In this document: piece by piece, positions 11,386-23,402 of the stretch
Layout: the number at the start of each line of letters is the position of its first letter
How positions within the stretch are numbered: the first letter of the stretch is position 1
Program-made: the position numbers and the translations under genes
Assembly (NCBI GenBank): GCA_033961575.1
Contig: CM066728.1
Span: 108,208,852 to 108,272,851 of the forward strand
Length of the DNA: 64,000 nucleotides
Source of the DNA: Aselliscus stoliczkanus
Taxonomy: Eukaryota > Chordata > Mammalia > Chiroptera > Hipposideridae
Reading direction: 5' to 3'
Notes under the pieces: generated by a model
Databases searched by the model: none
Told to the model about the DNA's origin: nothing
The model's input: only the letters and a program-made list of their open reading frames with translations

Positions 11386-12734
11386 ACTAGTTGTTGATCC
11401 AGCATCTGTTTTCTAATCCAGGACTCTTCTTTGCCATTTTAACAGCTCAGCTTTTTCTGTATCAACAGTCTCCATTTTGGCCTGATTATTTACCTGTTCA
11501 ATGGCTTCAGAGCCCCAGGGCAGCTGCTGTGTTCAGACGAGATGACTCCTGTCACTTTGTCTGGCAAAAGCATTTAAAAATATCTACTTCGACTTATTTT
11601 AATGCCCTTTTGTGGTAGTCATTTGTGACTTCTCTTACCCTCAATGGCCATTGCTTCCTTTTCTCAAAGTACCCATGGGTCATTGGTCATCGTCTGAACG
11701 GGGTGAGCAAGGTAGATGTGCTGTGCTCAGGTGTGGCTCAGGTGCTAATGCTGTCTTCTCAGAAGCTGGTAATAAGGAAATGGGAGACATGCACCTGAGG
11801 GAAAATCAGTAGAAACATGTGGGAACATGCTGATACAAAATATGTGAGGATTCATGGTTGAAGAAAGTCTGTAGGGTTACTGCAGCAATAGCTATTCAAA
11901 CAAACTGCTTGATATTTGGTACCAAAGATAATGGGCCTTGACTATTTACAAAGTTAATGGAAAATTGATGGTCCTTCAGCTTAAGAACATAAGAAATGTC
12001 ATCTTTTATTCATAGGGGGAAGGTCAAGAGGAGCCAGGGAATTCAGTGGAACTTCAGAGTTGATAATCATTTTGAAAAGTCTCTCTGGGCATAGCAAGCT
12101 CAGACATGGGCATTGCTGGTGTCTCATGTTGTGATGTGTGCCTGGTGCCTACACAACCTCTGGGGGTCTTTCCTGCATGTGCTCAGGCTGCCTAGGAGCT
12201 AGACACCAACCGAAGAGCTGTGTTCCAGCAGAAATCTCCTCTTATGATGCCTGCATTCCATGAAACAAGGGTGGGAATAGAAAACACTCAAGTAGGTAAA
12301 CAAGAAAATAACAGAGCACTGAAGATCAAGAGTTGGCACTATATCTTGCAGTTAACCTGATATAGCTATTTATTTATTTATTTATTTATTTATTTATCTT
12401 CAAAAACTAACTTTTTGAAAGAGGTAAATACCTATTAATAAGTTGGCTGTATTTATTTTAACTAGAGTGAAAAAGTTATTCTCTCTCATTAATTAGCAGA
12501 AGCTTGGTGACCAAGATGAACTCCAAGCCAAGCAGCTTATAAATTTAAGGGGACAAAGACACTTCTCTGTGACCAAGATTTTGACAAGCCTGCTCTATAC
12601 CCTTGATGTTATAAGTCAACAATCCTAGTCTTTAGAACATTTTTTTTGAAATACCAAAACTAAGCTTATAATATTATGAAAAATTTCTTTACCTTTTTAG
12701 TAACAAATTTAGAGTGAAATGAAACATTGTAATA
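11386..12734. other. Unique non-coding sequence with a small microsatellite
   Basis: No gene or named transposon recognised apart from the tetranucleotide repeat at 12367-12397. The 11391-11618 frame lacks any family signature. Confidence 0.5.
12367..12397. repeat. (TTTA)n microsatellite
   Basis: About eight uninterrupted TTTA units. Confidence 0.95.
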
Positions 12735-13175
12735 ACAAGACATATGGATAAATGGATAAGGAAAATGTGATACACACTCACACACTGGAATATTATTCAA
12801 CCATAAAATTAATGAAACTTGCCATTTGTGACAACATAGATGTACGTACCCTGAGGGCATTATGCTAAATGAAATAAGTCACACCAAGAAAGACAAATAC
12901 CCTATGGTCTAAACCTAAAATATAATATTATATATATATATATGCATGTTTTAAAAAACGAAGCTCATAGATACAGAGAACAAACTGGTGGTTGGCAAAG
13001 ATGAGGGGCAGAGAGTGGGTAAAATGGGCAAGGCAGGTCAAATGGTACAAAGTTCCATTTACACAATAAATGCATGATGGAGATGTAATGTATAGCATGT
13101 GACTGTACACAGTTACTAATACTGTATTGCATATTTGAAAGCGTGTAGTCTCTGTATTTCCTTATCCATCTATAC
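12735..13175 (+). mobile_element. L1 3' end, sense
   Basis: Shows the L1 ORF2 tail and 3' UTR landmarks in order: 'ggaatattattcaaccataaa', 'gaaataagtcacaccaagaaagacaaatacc', 'ctcatagatacagagaacaaactggtggttg' and 'atactgtattgcatatttgaaag'. A TA-rich expansion sits at 12923-12944. Heavily decayed and 5'-truncated. Confidence 0.9.
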
Positions 13176-14464
13176 AATGGTTAATTCGACACGGTGTATT
13201 CCAAAGCCTCTTACATTGGTTTCTCTTCTTCCAGTCCCCATTTTCATTATGAAATGCTTCATAAATAAAAATAATTTATTTAAATTACATACACAACAAA
13301 CACAATGACACACCAAGGGCTTCCTTACCATCCACTCCACCAGCTACGAGGAAACCCCTGCTCCAGGGGCCTGCTGGGGAGGGAGCCACCTTCCTGAATT
13401 TTACATTTCTCACATCATTTAAAAAACCCAAGTCAGTACGTGGTCATCATATAATATTATCTGTGTAGGTTTATATAGCGAAACAAAATGAGTTGAGGGT
13501 TTTTGAACTTGATGTGCCTATTCCTCTGGATTTGCTTTATTCACCCTACGCTGCATTGGTGAGATCGTTCATGTTGATGAGCATACCTGAACCACTCCAC
13601 AGCCTTCATTGTATGAAGAAATAAGCCCACTTTATTGTTCCTACTTTACTGCTAATAATTTTGGTTGTTTCTTGTTTTTGGTTTTGTTTCCCTAGCACCA
13701 GTAGGAATGTGTAGAGCTTGTACCGTTGTGCAGGGCGCAAAGTCTCCCACTAGGAGCCAGATGGCTGGTCGTAGGCTTTGCTCCTCCAACCTGACAGGAT
13801 GAGCCCAACCATTAAGCAAGTGACGCGCGCGCCACCCCTGCGGTTCTGCACAGCCTTGGTTGGGGCTCTTCACCTCCCACTCCTTCACTGGGAGCTACTG
13901 GATCTTTAATTTGTTTCCAGCTATTGGTAATGAGATGAAATCTTTTTATAAAATGGTTTTAATTCATAATTAAAGAGGTTTAGCATTTATTCAGACACAA
14001 TATATTTAGTCCACCATGTTTCTTAAAACTGAACCTTGATAGCTTCTATTCCTAGTTTCTTTCAAGATTTTTATTTTTTTTAAAATTAACTGCTACCTGT
14101 TTCCAGTCTCAACTAGAATTTTAACCAAGGTTGGATAAAAGATAGTGAGGTCTTATAACTCATTTCTGGAATGCTAGGAACAATTAAGGAAACAGGGTGA
14201 TGTGGTAGAGAACATTAGGTGGCTATTTGATGTGGACAAGGGGAGCCCTCCTCCCTGAGGAAGTCGCACTGAATTTGAGCCAAATTAGGAAGAGCTTCAC
14301 CTGGGGTTTCCGGGGAAGCACCTGAGAGTGAGAGCCACTCACAGCAAACGCTCTCAGACGGCAGTTAGCTTGGGGATTTGAGGCTCTCGGTAGAGGCCGC
14401 TGAGACAGGAGCTTCATGAGCAAAAATGGAAGTGGCTGGAGTTTGAGGGACTTATTTTTATTCT
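13176..14464. other. Non-coding sequence, unassigned
   Basis: Contains some possibly ancient repeat-like material around 13250-13600 that I could not name. No exon or RNA gene recognised. Confidence 0.5.
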
Positions 14465-14745
14465 TTAGATTTCAGCTCCAATGTCACCTCCTCAGAGTCA
14501 AGACCACCTAAAATAGGGCTTCCTCAGTTGGCCTTTCTTTCCTCACCTTGGCTGTTTCCTTTAGAAAACTGACGTCTACGATTACATTGTTTGGTATTTA
14601 CTGACCCATTTACCCTCTGCTCCCCACACTACTTTTGGGACAGGGACCATGTTGGCCACGCCCACTGCTGTGACAGTCCCCAGAGCTTATTCATCACCCT
14701 GCCCACAGCAGCTGCTCAGAACTGATCCTGGAATGAAGCGATGTG
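14465..14745 (+). repeat. L2 LINE 3' end
   Basis: Follows the L2 3' terminal region: 'tcagctccaatgtcacctcctcagag', then the cytosine-rich segment, 'ttggtatttactgacc', 'gggacagggaccatgtt', and a 'ctgcccacagcagctgctcagaact' section equivalent to the usual ending. Ancient and inactive. Confidence 0.78.
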
Positions 14746-14970
14746 ACGAGAGCCTGTTGTCCTGTTTCTCTCGGATGTTCAGCTGTGGAGGGTTTTGGGT
14801 GAGTTCCTTCAGGGGGACTTGATTTTCACAAGATGGACGTGGTTCTGCGGTTGTCATTACGGGGCTCAGCGTGACACTCCTGTGAGCTTCCTGCTGGAAG
14901 GATCACTGGGACTGGGGATGAGCCGTGAGGACCTGAAGCAAAGGGAGTGTCAACATGGGGCAACAATACA

Positions 14971-15096
14971 GAGGGTGCCAAAAATATGTATACACATTTT
15001 AAAAAAGGAAAAAACTGTATTAAAATTGTAATACTCAGTATATACTGATCACAAAAGGTGAATACAAGTCATGTGTACACATGTTTTGGCATCCCC
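14971..15096. mobile_element. Short inverted-repeat DNA transposon (mariner-like MITE), type A
   Basis: The left end reads GAGGGTGCCAAAAATATGTA and the reverse complement of the right end reads GGGGATGCCAAAACATGTGT. This gives imperfect terminal inverted repeats of about 25-30 bp that continue as TATACACA/TGTACACA. The 126-bp element encodes nothing and resembles the terminal parts of mammalian Tc1/mariner elements. I could not confirm a TA target duplication. Confidence 0.7.
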
Positions 15097-15364
15097 GGGA
15101 GAATAGCTGTGCCTGGGGCATCATGGAGGAGGTCAGCCTAGAACCCAGCTGCTGATGAGAACCACTCCTGGGGCCACTGGTCACAGCCTTCTGAGGTCCC
15201 AGGCTTCTCCCCCATGGTAGGCAGCCCTCAGGGGGATGAGGTCTGAGCTGGTTCTCTATTTCACAGAGACAATGGTGAAAGACAGGAAAACCTTGATAGT
15301 CAGTTAAGCCATAAAGAGGCAACCAAGGGAAAGAAATTTATACTGAATATTCAAAACCACTGTA

Positions 15365-15478
15365 TTTCTACACATGAGCAAGTCATTTACTGACTCTTGG
15401 CCTCCAGGTTCTTATCTGGTAAATGGGGCCATGGACAGATTTCGTAGGTCTCTTTCCCCTTGAGCATTCTAGAATTGA
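15365..15478 (+). repeat. MIR SINE remnant
   Basis: 'gagcaagtcatttactgactcttggcctccaggttcttatctggtaaatggggcc' aligns with the MIR core (gcaagtcacttaacctctctgagcctcagtttcctcatctgtaaaatgggg). Decayed. Confidence 0.75.
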
Positions 15479-15548
15479 AGGAAAGTGTCCTAACTGGAAC
15501 TCTGTTATGCTAAAAAGCCAATGTATCTTCTTTCAGGTACTAACACAG

Positions 15549-15630
15549 TATTGGGTTATTGGAAAGTCATGACACATTTTTACAACGAAAAACAGAAAAA
15601 ATATGTCATTGCTTTTCCGACAACCCAATA
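15549..15630. mobile_element. 82-bp mariner-like MITE (type B) with TA duplication
   Basis: It is bounded by TA at 15549-15550 and 15629-15630. The left inverted repeat starts TTGGGTTATTGGAAAGTCAT and the right one, reverse-complemented, starts TTGGGTTGTCGGAAAAGCAA. The whole 78-bp interior folds into a hairpin, the same architecture as primate MADE1 derived from Hsmar1. A related copy is at 32646-32729. The mariner parentage is inferred from the TA target and the layout. Confidence 0.85.
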
Positions 15631-16727
15631 TTTGAGTGCAAAATGGTCTCTGGGATGTTGGCACTCATACAACATAGAGGGGAGGGGAAGGGGCCAGCAG
15701 CCTGTCCCATGTGGTAGAAAGAGGGAGCTGTGTGGTCTGCTTTATTGCTTTTAATGCTAACGAGTTGTGGACGAATGTAGGGCACGTACTAGAATTGCAC
15801 ATACACAAGCGGGCGACTGATAAAAATACTTCTGTTTTTGAAGATAAAGAAAGTGTTATGTGATAGAGATTTGACATATTTTTTTATAATGGAAATTCAG
15901 TTGCTTCTGACCAGGAGAATTATTTTCTATATATTTAATGTGATTTTACATTATTAGACAATGAATTTAAATTACATATTGTACTTTGCTGAGAAAGAAA
16001 ATCTATTTGCCTGTCAGTGATATACATTCCTGGTCTTTGCCAGACAGCTTCTTCTGGACAAATGATAATAGATGCACACAGGCAAAATCGCATTAAATAA
16101 TTCCACCACTAATTGCAATGAATTTATAGTAGATTAGGAGCAAGAAGCACATTAGCAGAAACATTAAATTATGATGCAGGCTCCATTTTACTTAACAGTC
16201 ATTTAAAAAAAAAAGAAAACATTCAGTTGTAGAGATCTGAAACTAACATCAGCTTGGCTGGTTTGGGGATAAATAGAAATAATAAATGTGCCTGTTCCTG
16301 TTCTTTCCACTTAAATGTATATTAGATAAAATTCCCATTCGACCTACTCTGTTAGTAAATACATAAATCTAGAGATATCTCCCATGAGGAGCCATTAAGT
16401 TGTATTATTTTCTGTGAAATGTAGATTTGAGGTAAAGAGGGCAAGAAAGGAAAGAGCATATCAGTGTTTGGTCCTCAAAGGGGCTGATGGATTGATGTGA
16501 GAGCATCCCAGGGGAAGACTGACCTGCCAAATCCATGTCCCCTAGTGTTAAAGCTAGGGCAAAGGGGTCACACCAGATTTCATTTTAGGCTGTTGTGTTG
16601 TTGTCATATTTGCAGTTATATTATTGATAGTCTTTTTAGTTTCTCATAATAACCTTTACTTAGAAGATCTTCACAACGTAAGAGTCTGGGTTTATGTACG
16701 TGGATGTGTGGCCTATGGTACCCAACT

Positions 16728-16768
<41 letters not shown>

Positions 16769-17454
16769 TTTGAATTGTGTACATAAGACTATATGTGTGT
16801 GGCTAGATGTGCTTCCCATTTATTTAGAATTTGCATCATAACATCTATACATTAATGTGTGTCTTTGTTTTTAACTGTAAATTTTATTTCCGAGTTTCTT
16901 GCTCTTTGCAGAAAACATACACCCTCAAAGAAGATGTGACTCAGCCCCTGGGGCGCCTTAGGCTGCCCTGGTAGGATGCCATTCATTTGCAAATTTTCAT
17001 AGTGGATTAAACTGATTTTTGTTCAAATGTTGTTATTAAAAATCATCTCATCAGTCCATTTCATTCTTCCATGATAACTGAGTTTCAAATATTCATACCA
17101 ATTCATGCTAAAGACATAGCCATAGGAGCTGGCGAGAAGCCACGGTGGGAATCCTTTGTAAGCTGGAAATATTGATATATCTGATTTTAAAATATATTCT
17201 CACAGAATCTTTTCACAGTCATTGGCCATTCTATACTAGAAACACAGAGACAATTGTAACGAATGTATTTAAAGATTAGTTTTGAGTAATGCGAGCCTAT
17301 CAGTTTGGCTTCATTGGCTTGGAAGAAGTAGTGATTCCCTCACCCTCCACTCAGTGTTGAGAGGGACTTTATCCTGGGAAGTCAGAGTTCAGTACCCTGG
17401 ATGGAAAGACTACGGTGAACCTGGAGACGAACAGGGGGATCAAAGTGACGGTTT
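15631..17454. other. Unique non-coding sequence with one microsatellite
   Basis: AT-rich, with no exon recognised. The stretch at about 15950-16200 is rich in TAATT/ATTA words and is discussed as a possible enhancer. A TG repeat is listed separately. Confidence 0.5.
16730..16767. repeat. (GT)n microsatellite
   Basis: An uninterrupted GT run of about 19 units. Confidence 0.97.
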
Positions 17455-17565
17455 CTAGTTGTGTCTCTGACTAATTGAAGGAGGTGAGGCCTATTTTCTC
17501 ATCCAGTAAATGGAGATAATTATGTTAATTTTCCTAGAATTTTCATTGATCAGATGAATAACAAG
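17455..17565 (+). repeat. MIR SINE remnant
   Basis: 'ctattttctcatccagtaaatggagataattatgttaat', followed by a segment equivalent to the MIR ggattaaatgag region, shows a decayed MIR in sense orientation. Confidence 0.72.
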
Positions 17566-19485
17566 TGCGTGTGTGTGTGCGTGTGCATGTGTGTTGGAGG
17601 AGCAGACCAGCTGTAAAAGCCTGCACTAGGGATCACGGATCACAGAGCAGCAGACCTAAACATAAGACCAAGGGTGATGGGCAGTGGGTCAGCAGGGCTA
17701 AGATACCTCCAGGAGAAAGAGAAAGACTTAATATACGAGCTCCCACCTCCTCCCAGTCCCACCCCTGACACCATGCACTCTAGCTGTAGGTGATGGTGCA
17801 GGTAGACTGACCCAGCCAGGTGTGGTCACTACCTGTCTGAGCTTTAAAGTAGCGACCAGGCACTTGACAGGCTGCCATAGATTTGTAACCAATTCCACTG
17901 TAAGGAAATGGGACTGCTTCACAACAAATGTTGCTGGCGGAATACTAAGGAATTTTACAATGGTGTACTCACATAAATTAAGCATATGTGATTGATATAA
18001 AAGTAACCGAAGACAAATTAAAGTGAACTTCACTTAGATCATTAATTTCTTCTCACACAAGGTGTCTGGAAATTTGCTAACTCCAAGGGGACTATAACAT
18101 CTTTGTGTCCTGGTTCTAGGGCCAGGCTGGGTTCTTCCAGCCTGCACTGTGGCTCCTCTTTCCTGATGAAGCAGCCATAGGCTTATTGCCCTGGGCTGCT
18201 GGGGTCTACAGTTGCCCCCTGAGGTTCCCTCAGTATCTGGTTGTTTCCCAGAATGCAAGATCCTTTGTTGCATCCTCCTTTCTTCTTGTTTTTCTGTACG
18301 GCTCCTCTGATGAAACATTTAATGTGGGTCTATGATACTCACATAGAATAAGACGGGGCATTTTAAAAGCAAATAAAATGGGATTTATGCCTTCAAGTTG
18401 GTCAATCAACTAAGGCAGACAGACCACATTTTCAGACCATGTGATAACAGACATGTGCTCCACATAAAGAACCCAAAGAAACTGCCACTTGGCTGGGAAC
18501 AACCGGTAGAGACATACCTGCACACCCTCGGCGGCACGGTGGCAGATGGCCCCTCTAGAAACAACAGCAGCAAACTGGATTTCTGAGCCAGTTTCTCTGG
18601 TGTAAGTACTTCCATCATGGCTGATTTCAAGTTGCCAATGGCTTAACAACTGGCTTGCAAAATTCTTCAATACTTAACAAGTGGTGCTGGCTGGTTGCTA
18701 GCCAGCCCCAGCCCATCCCTGCGCCTAGGAGCGCAGTCCCCACTCAGATAATGTGCCCTTCACTGCTCCAGGTCTCAGCACCTTCTGGACGAGACACCCT
18801 CAGGGTTCTCTGAGTGCTCGCCCTTCAGAGCCCCCGCTGGCCGGCTGGCCGAGTACCGTGCAGGCTACTGGGGAAGCTGTGCAGGGCTGGCCTCTGCAGA
18901 GGGCACACGCTGCAGCACTGGACACTAGGCAACCCCATCTCACACACACACTTTGGCAGAGGGAGGGCTGGAGATGCTAATTAAAGCTGTGAAAGGCAAG
19001 GGTGCCAAGAAAAAAGTAGAGGCAGGACAGTAAACCGTGGAGGCGCCTGCCCATGTTCCTCTCCACGGTCTGCAGGAAGCAGGGGAGAGATGGTGGCGAG
19101 ACCCTTCCCAGAGAACGCGTGTGCGAGGGAGTCTGCAGACAAAATCCGGGCCCGCTTCTGAGACACTGTGTGCAGGGGAGGCCAGACCATCAGGTTATTA
19201 ATTAATCCCTGAGAACATAATTACTGCAAACCGTATTCCTGGGAACAAAGCATCTGAACTGAGATTTGTATCTGCAAAGAAACCCATATCAAGTGGGAGG
19301 TTTCTAAGATAATTAAGGTCCAAAACTTTGGAAAAAAACTTAGTGGTGAGTCCCTATCTAGGCCCCCAGTCCTCAGGCCCTCAGGGATGAAACAGTGACT
19401 AGAAAAGTGACAGAATCTGGAGAATAAAGAGCACCAGAGCAACAATGGGGTTTGGGCTGCGAAGTGTGGGGAACAGAACTGGGTC

Positions 19486-19611
19486 TCTCCCCCACTCTCC
19501 CTGCCCCTCACTCCCTCCTCTCTCCCACTCTTACCCCACCCCCTCTCTCGTTCTTCCATCCTCACCCTCCCTCTCTCTCCTCTCCTCTCTCCCCCTCTGT
19601 CTCTCTTACCA
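19486..19611. repeat. Polypyrimidine (CT-rich) tract
   Basis: About 125 bases with only rare A or G, made of ctctcc/cccctc words. The minus-strand frame across it encodes an Arg/Glu/Gly-rich low-complexity peptide, which explains the long open frame 19221-19793 as a composition artefact. Confidence 0.9.
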
Positions 19612-22600
19612 CCCAATGATACAGAAGATGTCATCTGTGCTTTCACCAAAGCTATGAACCCCCACGACATGACTGGGAAGGCCCGGTTAAGGGAGCAGAC
19701 AGCCCTGTGTGGCTCAGAGGCGGAGCGCTGCCGAGGCGGGGAGATCCGGGGCTGTGCGGAATGGACAGACGAGCCAAATGCAAGTAAGATCAAGTTAAAA
19801 AATAATAGGGGGAGGAGACACCGCCAACTAAGGAACAGAACGAACCTGAAGCATCTGGCGTGTCTGAAGCGCCCCCCATGAATCCCTGAGTTGAAGCTGA
19901 GGCCTGGCGGAAGGGAGGGTTAGGGAAGATGGGAATAGCGCTGGGGCAGTAACTGTAAAGGGCCCTAAATGCTTTGACATTTGGAACCTGGGGAGCACGC
20001 GGTGATGGAAGTGGGTGAACCTGGCCGCAGCCGGCCGGATGGATGTGAGTTAGTGAATCCGAGAAAGGAAGGAAGGCAGGTGGGGCAGGGGGAGGGAAGC
20101 TGGCGGAATAGTGATGAGATCAGGGGTGAGCTGGGGGACGCCTGCAGTGATGGGGTATCAGGAAGAGTGCTGCAGGGAGGAGCAGGAATTACAGAAGGAA
20201 AAGAGAATGTGAAGAAATCTGTGGATGCGGAGATGGAGACTGCAGGGAAATGCTGAAACCAAAGTGGCCCCAGTGAAGGCAAACCTGGGTCTTGTGCAAA
20301 TCCGAACACTGACAGAGAAAACGAGGATGACAGATGAGGGGCCGGTGGGAGACGCCAGGTTCAGCTTCAGACATGAGATCTGAGGAGACAGAGAGGGTCT
20401 GGCCGGGTCAGCCCTGTAGGGCTGGGCAGCTCCACACTGGATCGGGGCCTGCTGAACCTGTGATGCTTTAGACATGGCCCCTGGGGCAATAAACAAGAGG
20501 GCAGGCTTATCTCTACTGCACATCACAAGTCTTCATAAATATGTGTAGAAAGGTCACATTGACGCAATTACTCCTAAATCCGAAGTCTTCCAATATATCA
20601 CATTGGATCAAGCCTATATTGACGGGGACTATTGGGGTTCCTCAATATGCAGTTACAGGAATAAACACTCTTAGGAGCACTCATGTCATTTGCAATTATT
20701 AATACACGATTTTCAAATGAAGTCAGTATGTCTGGTGTGAAGTGACACTTTCCACTCGTGTATTCTTCAACCCCGGGGCCCAGGCGTCAGCGACAGGCCT
20801 GGGGCAGCCTGACCCTGTGCTGTTCACACCATTGCACACAGCTAAGCTGGCGTGGACCATGGTCGTTCCTCTAGGACTTTCCAGTCCCACGCAAGACAAT
20901 TTTCCAAAAGATATGAGGAAAACCAACTAGGAGGCCAATAAAAACAATGTCTGCTTCAGTCTTGAAATGGAAATAGGATTTGACAAGTGAACTTTATAGA
21001 AAAAAATGAATTATCTGGTGAACATAATACCTGCAAAGGTTGATTCGGCTAAAATCCTTTTTCAAAATGGCAGTTGATAAGGCTGTAATATTGAAAATAA
21101 ACTGAGTGCAGCGTGTGCCCTTTTTGAAAGGTCTAAAGCAGAGACAAAGGCCCGAGAGCCTGAGGTTCCCCCTGATCCAGACATGCTCTTGACCTTTGCA
21201 AGATCCCATTCGAAGGGGCCACCCCACCATGGAGGGAGCTTGGCCTATAGGCTGAGAGCTGTGGGCACCCGGGGCCCGGGGGGAGAGAGGTCAGTGGGAC
21301 GTGGGGAGACACACAGGGCCCTCTCACACAGTTTTCCCCACTTAATTAAACCACATAAAGTGACCCAGGGTAGCCGTTTCCACACCTGGAAGCCTTACAA
21401 GTTCACTTTCCACCCCCAGTTCTGGGGGCGCATGTTCAGAGGTGGGGCTCCGCACCTGCAGCCAGTCAGAGAGGGAGACAGACGATCAGCGAAGGCCTCA
21501 CCTGGCCCAGGTAAGAAGCAACTGCGAGTTGATGAGATTAACGGCGAACTCTGCAAAAGCGCACACACGGTAGGTAACAAGTATGCTATTTACAAACCTG
21601 TAACACGGCCTCCTACATATCTGCTCTCCCATCGGGCCAGTCTAGGCCCAGTGTGCTTCCAACCAATAAAGAAACGTCGGGCTTAGGCTAAGCGTTGGAG
21701 GTCTGTGCCTGCAGCGTCAAGGACTCACCCGAGCTCAGCCTCCGCGGGGTCAGGGACCGGGCGATACCCAGAGTTCGCCACAGGGGGCGCCATCCTCTAG
21801 GAGTGGAGCTAGAATTTCACAACAGGGCCTCTTGATTTTTTTATTATAAGCATCTACAATTTACCTTTAGATCCTATTTGCTTCTTCGGTCATATTAAAA
21901 CAAAAGAAAAGAAAAAATTGTGACTACGTAATTCACATAAACCAAATAGTGATTTCTAATTCAGCAAATGGGATGAACTACATGAAGGCTGACAAGAAAA
22001 TAATCGAGATGACACCCCAGTTTGTCAGCCCTGCCCCCCAGAGAGGGTGGGGACTGTGCCCTGTCCCTCTATGGACTATGAACCACTGTCATCAACCACC
22101 TGTGCAGGCAGCCTCCTCCTGGCCAGGACCCGGGCACCTGGGCAACAGCCTCCGGCCGGACCGCAGACTGGGCCTGCTAATGCCGAACCCCAGAGTCAGG
22201 TAGAACCACCCACCTGGTCAGAGCACAGCTCCTCATGGTGTCGGCTGCAGGGGAGACACCACCCCCTTCAGCACTTCACCCAGGAGGCCTTGGCTTAGGT
22301 CCCTGCCACTAAAGCCTCGTGGGCCAGCAACATTTATTCAGGTCCCTTGTAGGCAAATACCTCTGCCCTTGTAGTTTAAAGTCAAGTGATAGCTTGTGCC
22401 CCCTCCCTGGCTTATGGCCATCCTCAAGACATAGCCATCTGCTGCCACCCAAGGGCGTTCTGGTTTTACTGAGTGAGGCAGCTACACTCTGCTCAGACCA
22501 GCTTGGCTCCACACATTGGCTCTGACCCAGACATATGCAGCCAGAAGTTGCAGGGACCCTTCAAATAGAGTATAATGTAGCCTATGGCTTTAGGTGCTTT

Positions 22601-22890
22601 TTCACAGAGTCTCTAAACCAACACGGTCAAAAGACCTACGTGGCCTGGTCCCCCATGGACTCCAATCCCACACATGGCTAACACTGAGGGACACATGGGA
22701 ACGTGCAGACATATTTGGGTTGCTGAGTGGGGCACAGTGGACCACCACAGGGAGGGGCAAAGTCCCATAGTGGAACAGTCATCTCCAAAGGAGAAGCTGC
22801 CTCCCCCAAGGCTCATAGCACTCCCGCTGACTGACCCTGCATCCTCACACCCTACAGACTGAACCCCCCCTCCCTGGACAAGCTGCAGCA

Positions 22891-22912
22891 CCCCCACCCC
22901 CACCCCCACCCC
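22891..22912. repeat. (CCCCCA)n short tandem run, quadruplex-capable on the minus strand
   Basis: Four C-runs of 4-5 separated by single A residues. The complementary strand meets the canonical four G-run quadruplex rule. Confidence 0.9.
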
Positions 22913-23338
22913 TCGAGCACTTCTTCTGGGTCTCGTGTAAGGGCAGCCTTTCCCAGCCAGTAACATGAAAGTTACCCAAACATGCTCTCCCCTCAGCATA
23001 GAGAATAAGGACCACTCAAGCCTGAGCATCTCCAATGATTGCGGCACACATGATATTCTCCCAAAGGAGGAAACAACTCAATTGGTTCCTTGTCCACGTG
23101 CTCCTGATGCATTTACAAAACCACCCACTCTAAATTAAATCCTGTGGCATCAGAGCCAGTACTGCTTCTCACTGAAATGGGAGGGATCATCAATACAGAT
23201 AAGAAGTCCCTGCTTAGGAACGTTTAAGAAGATAAGCTTTTAAAAAACTCCCCAACAATTGAAACATCAGGAGTCCAGGGCTGGAGAACGAACCTTGTGT
23301 CCTTAATGATCTCCAAGGATTATAAAGGGCATTTATGT

Positions 23339-23402
23339 ACTTATTTTTATTCTTTTATTTTTTTATTTTTATTTTTTTATTTTTTTTATCTACTTATTTT
23401 TA
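23339..23402. repeat. A/T-rich low-complexity tract
   Basis: About 60 bases of T with periodic A (ttttatttttt units), with almost no G or C. Confidence 0.9.

Noticed and set aside
19221..19793. 190-codon minus-strand frame with an Arg/Glu/Gly-rich centre
   Set aside because: The centre is the complement of a CT-rich tract. No domain, and poor amino-acid complexity.
21770..21800. CTCF site at CCACAGGGGGCGCC
   Set aside because: The G-run half fits, but the upstream half is offset by one base from the consensus, so the match is weak.
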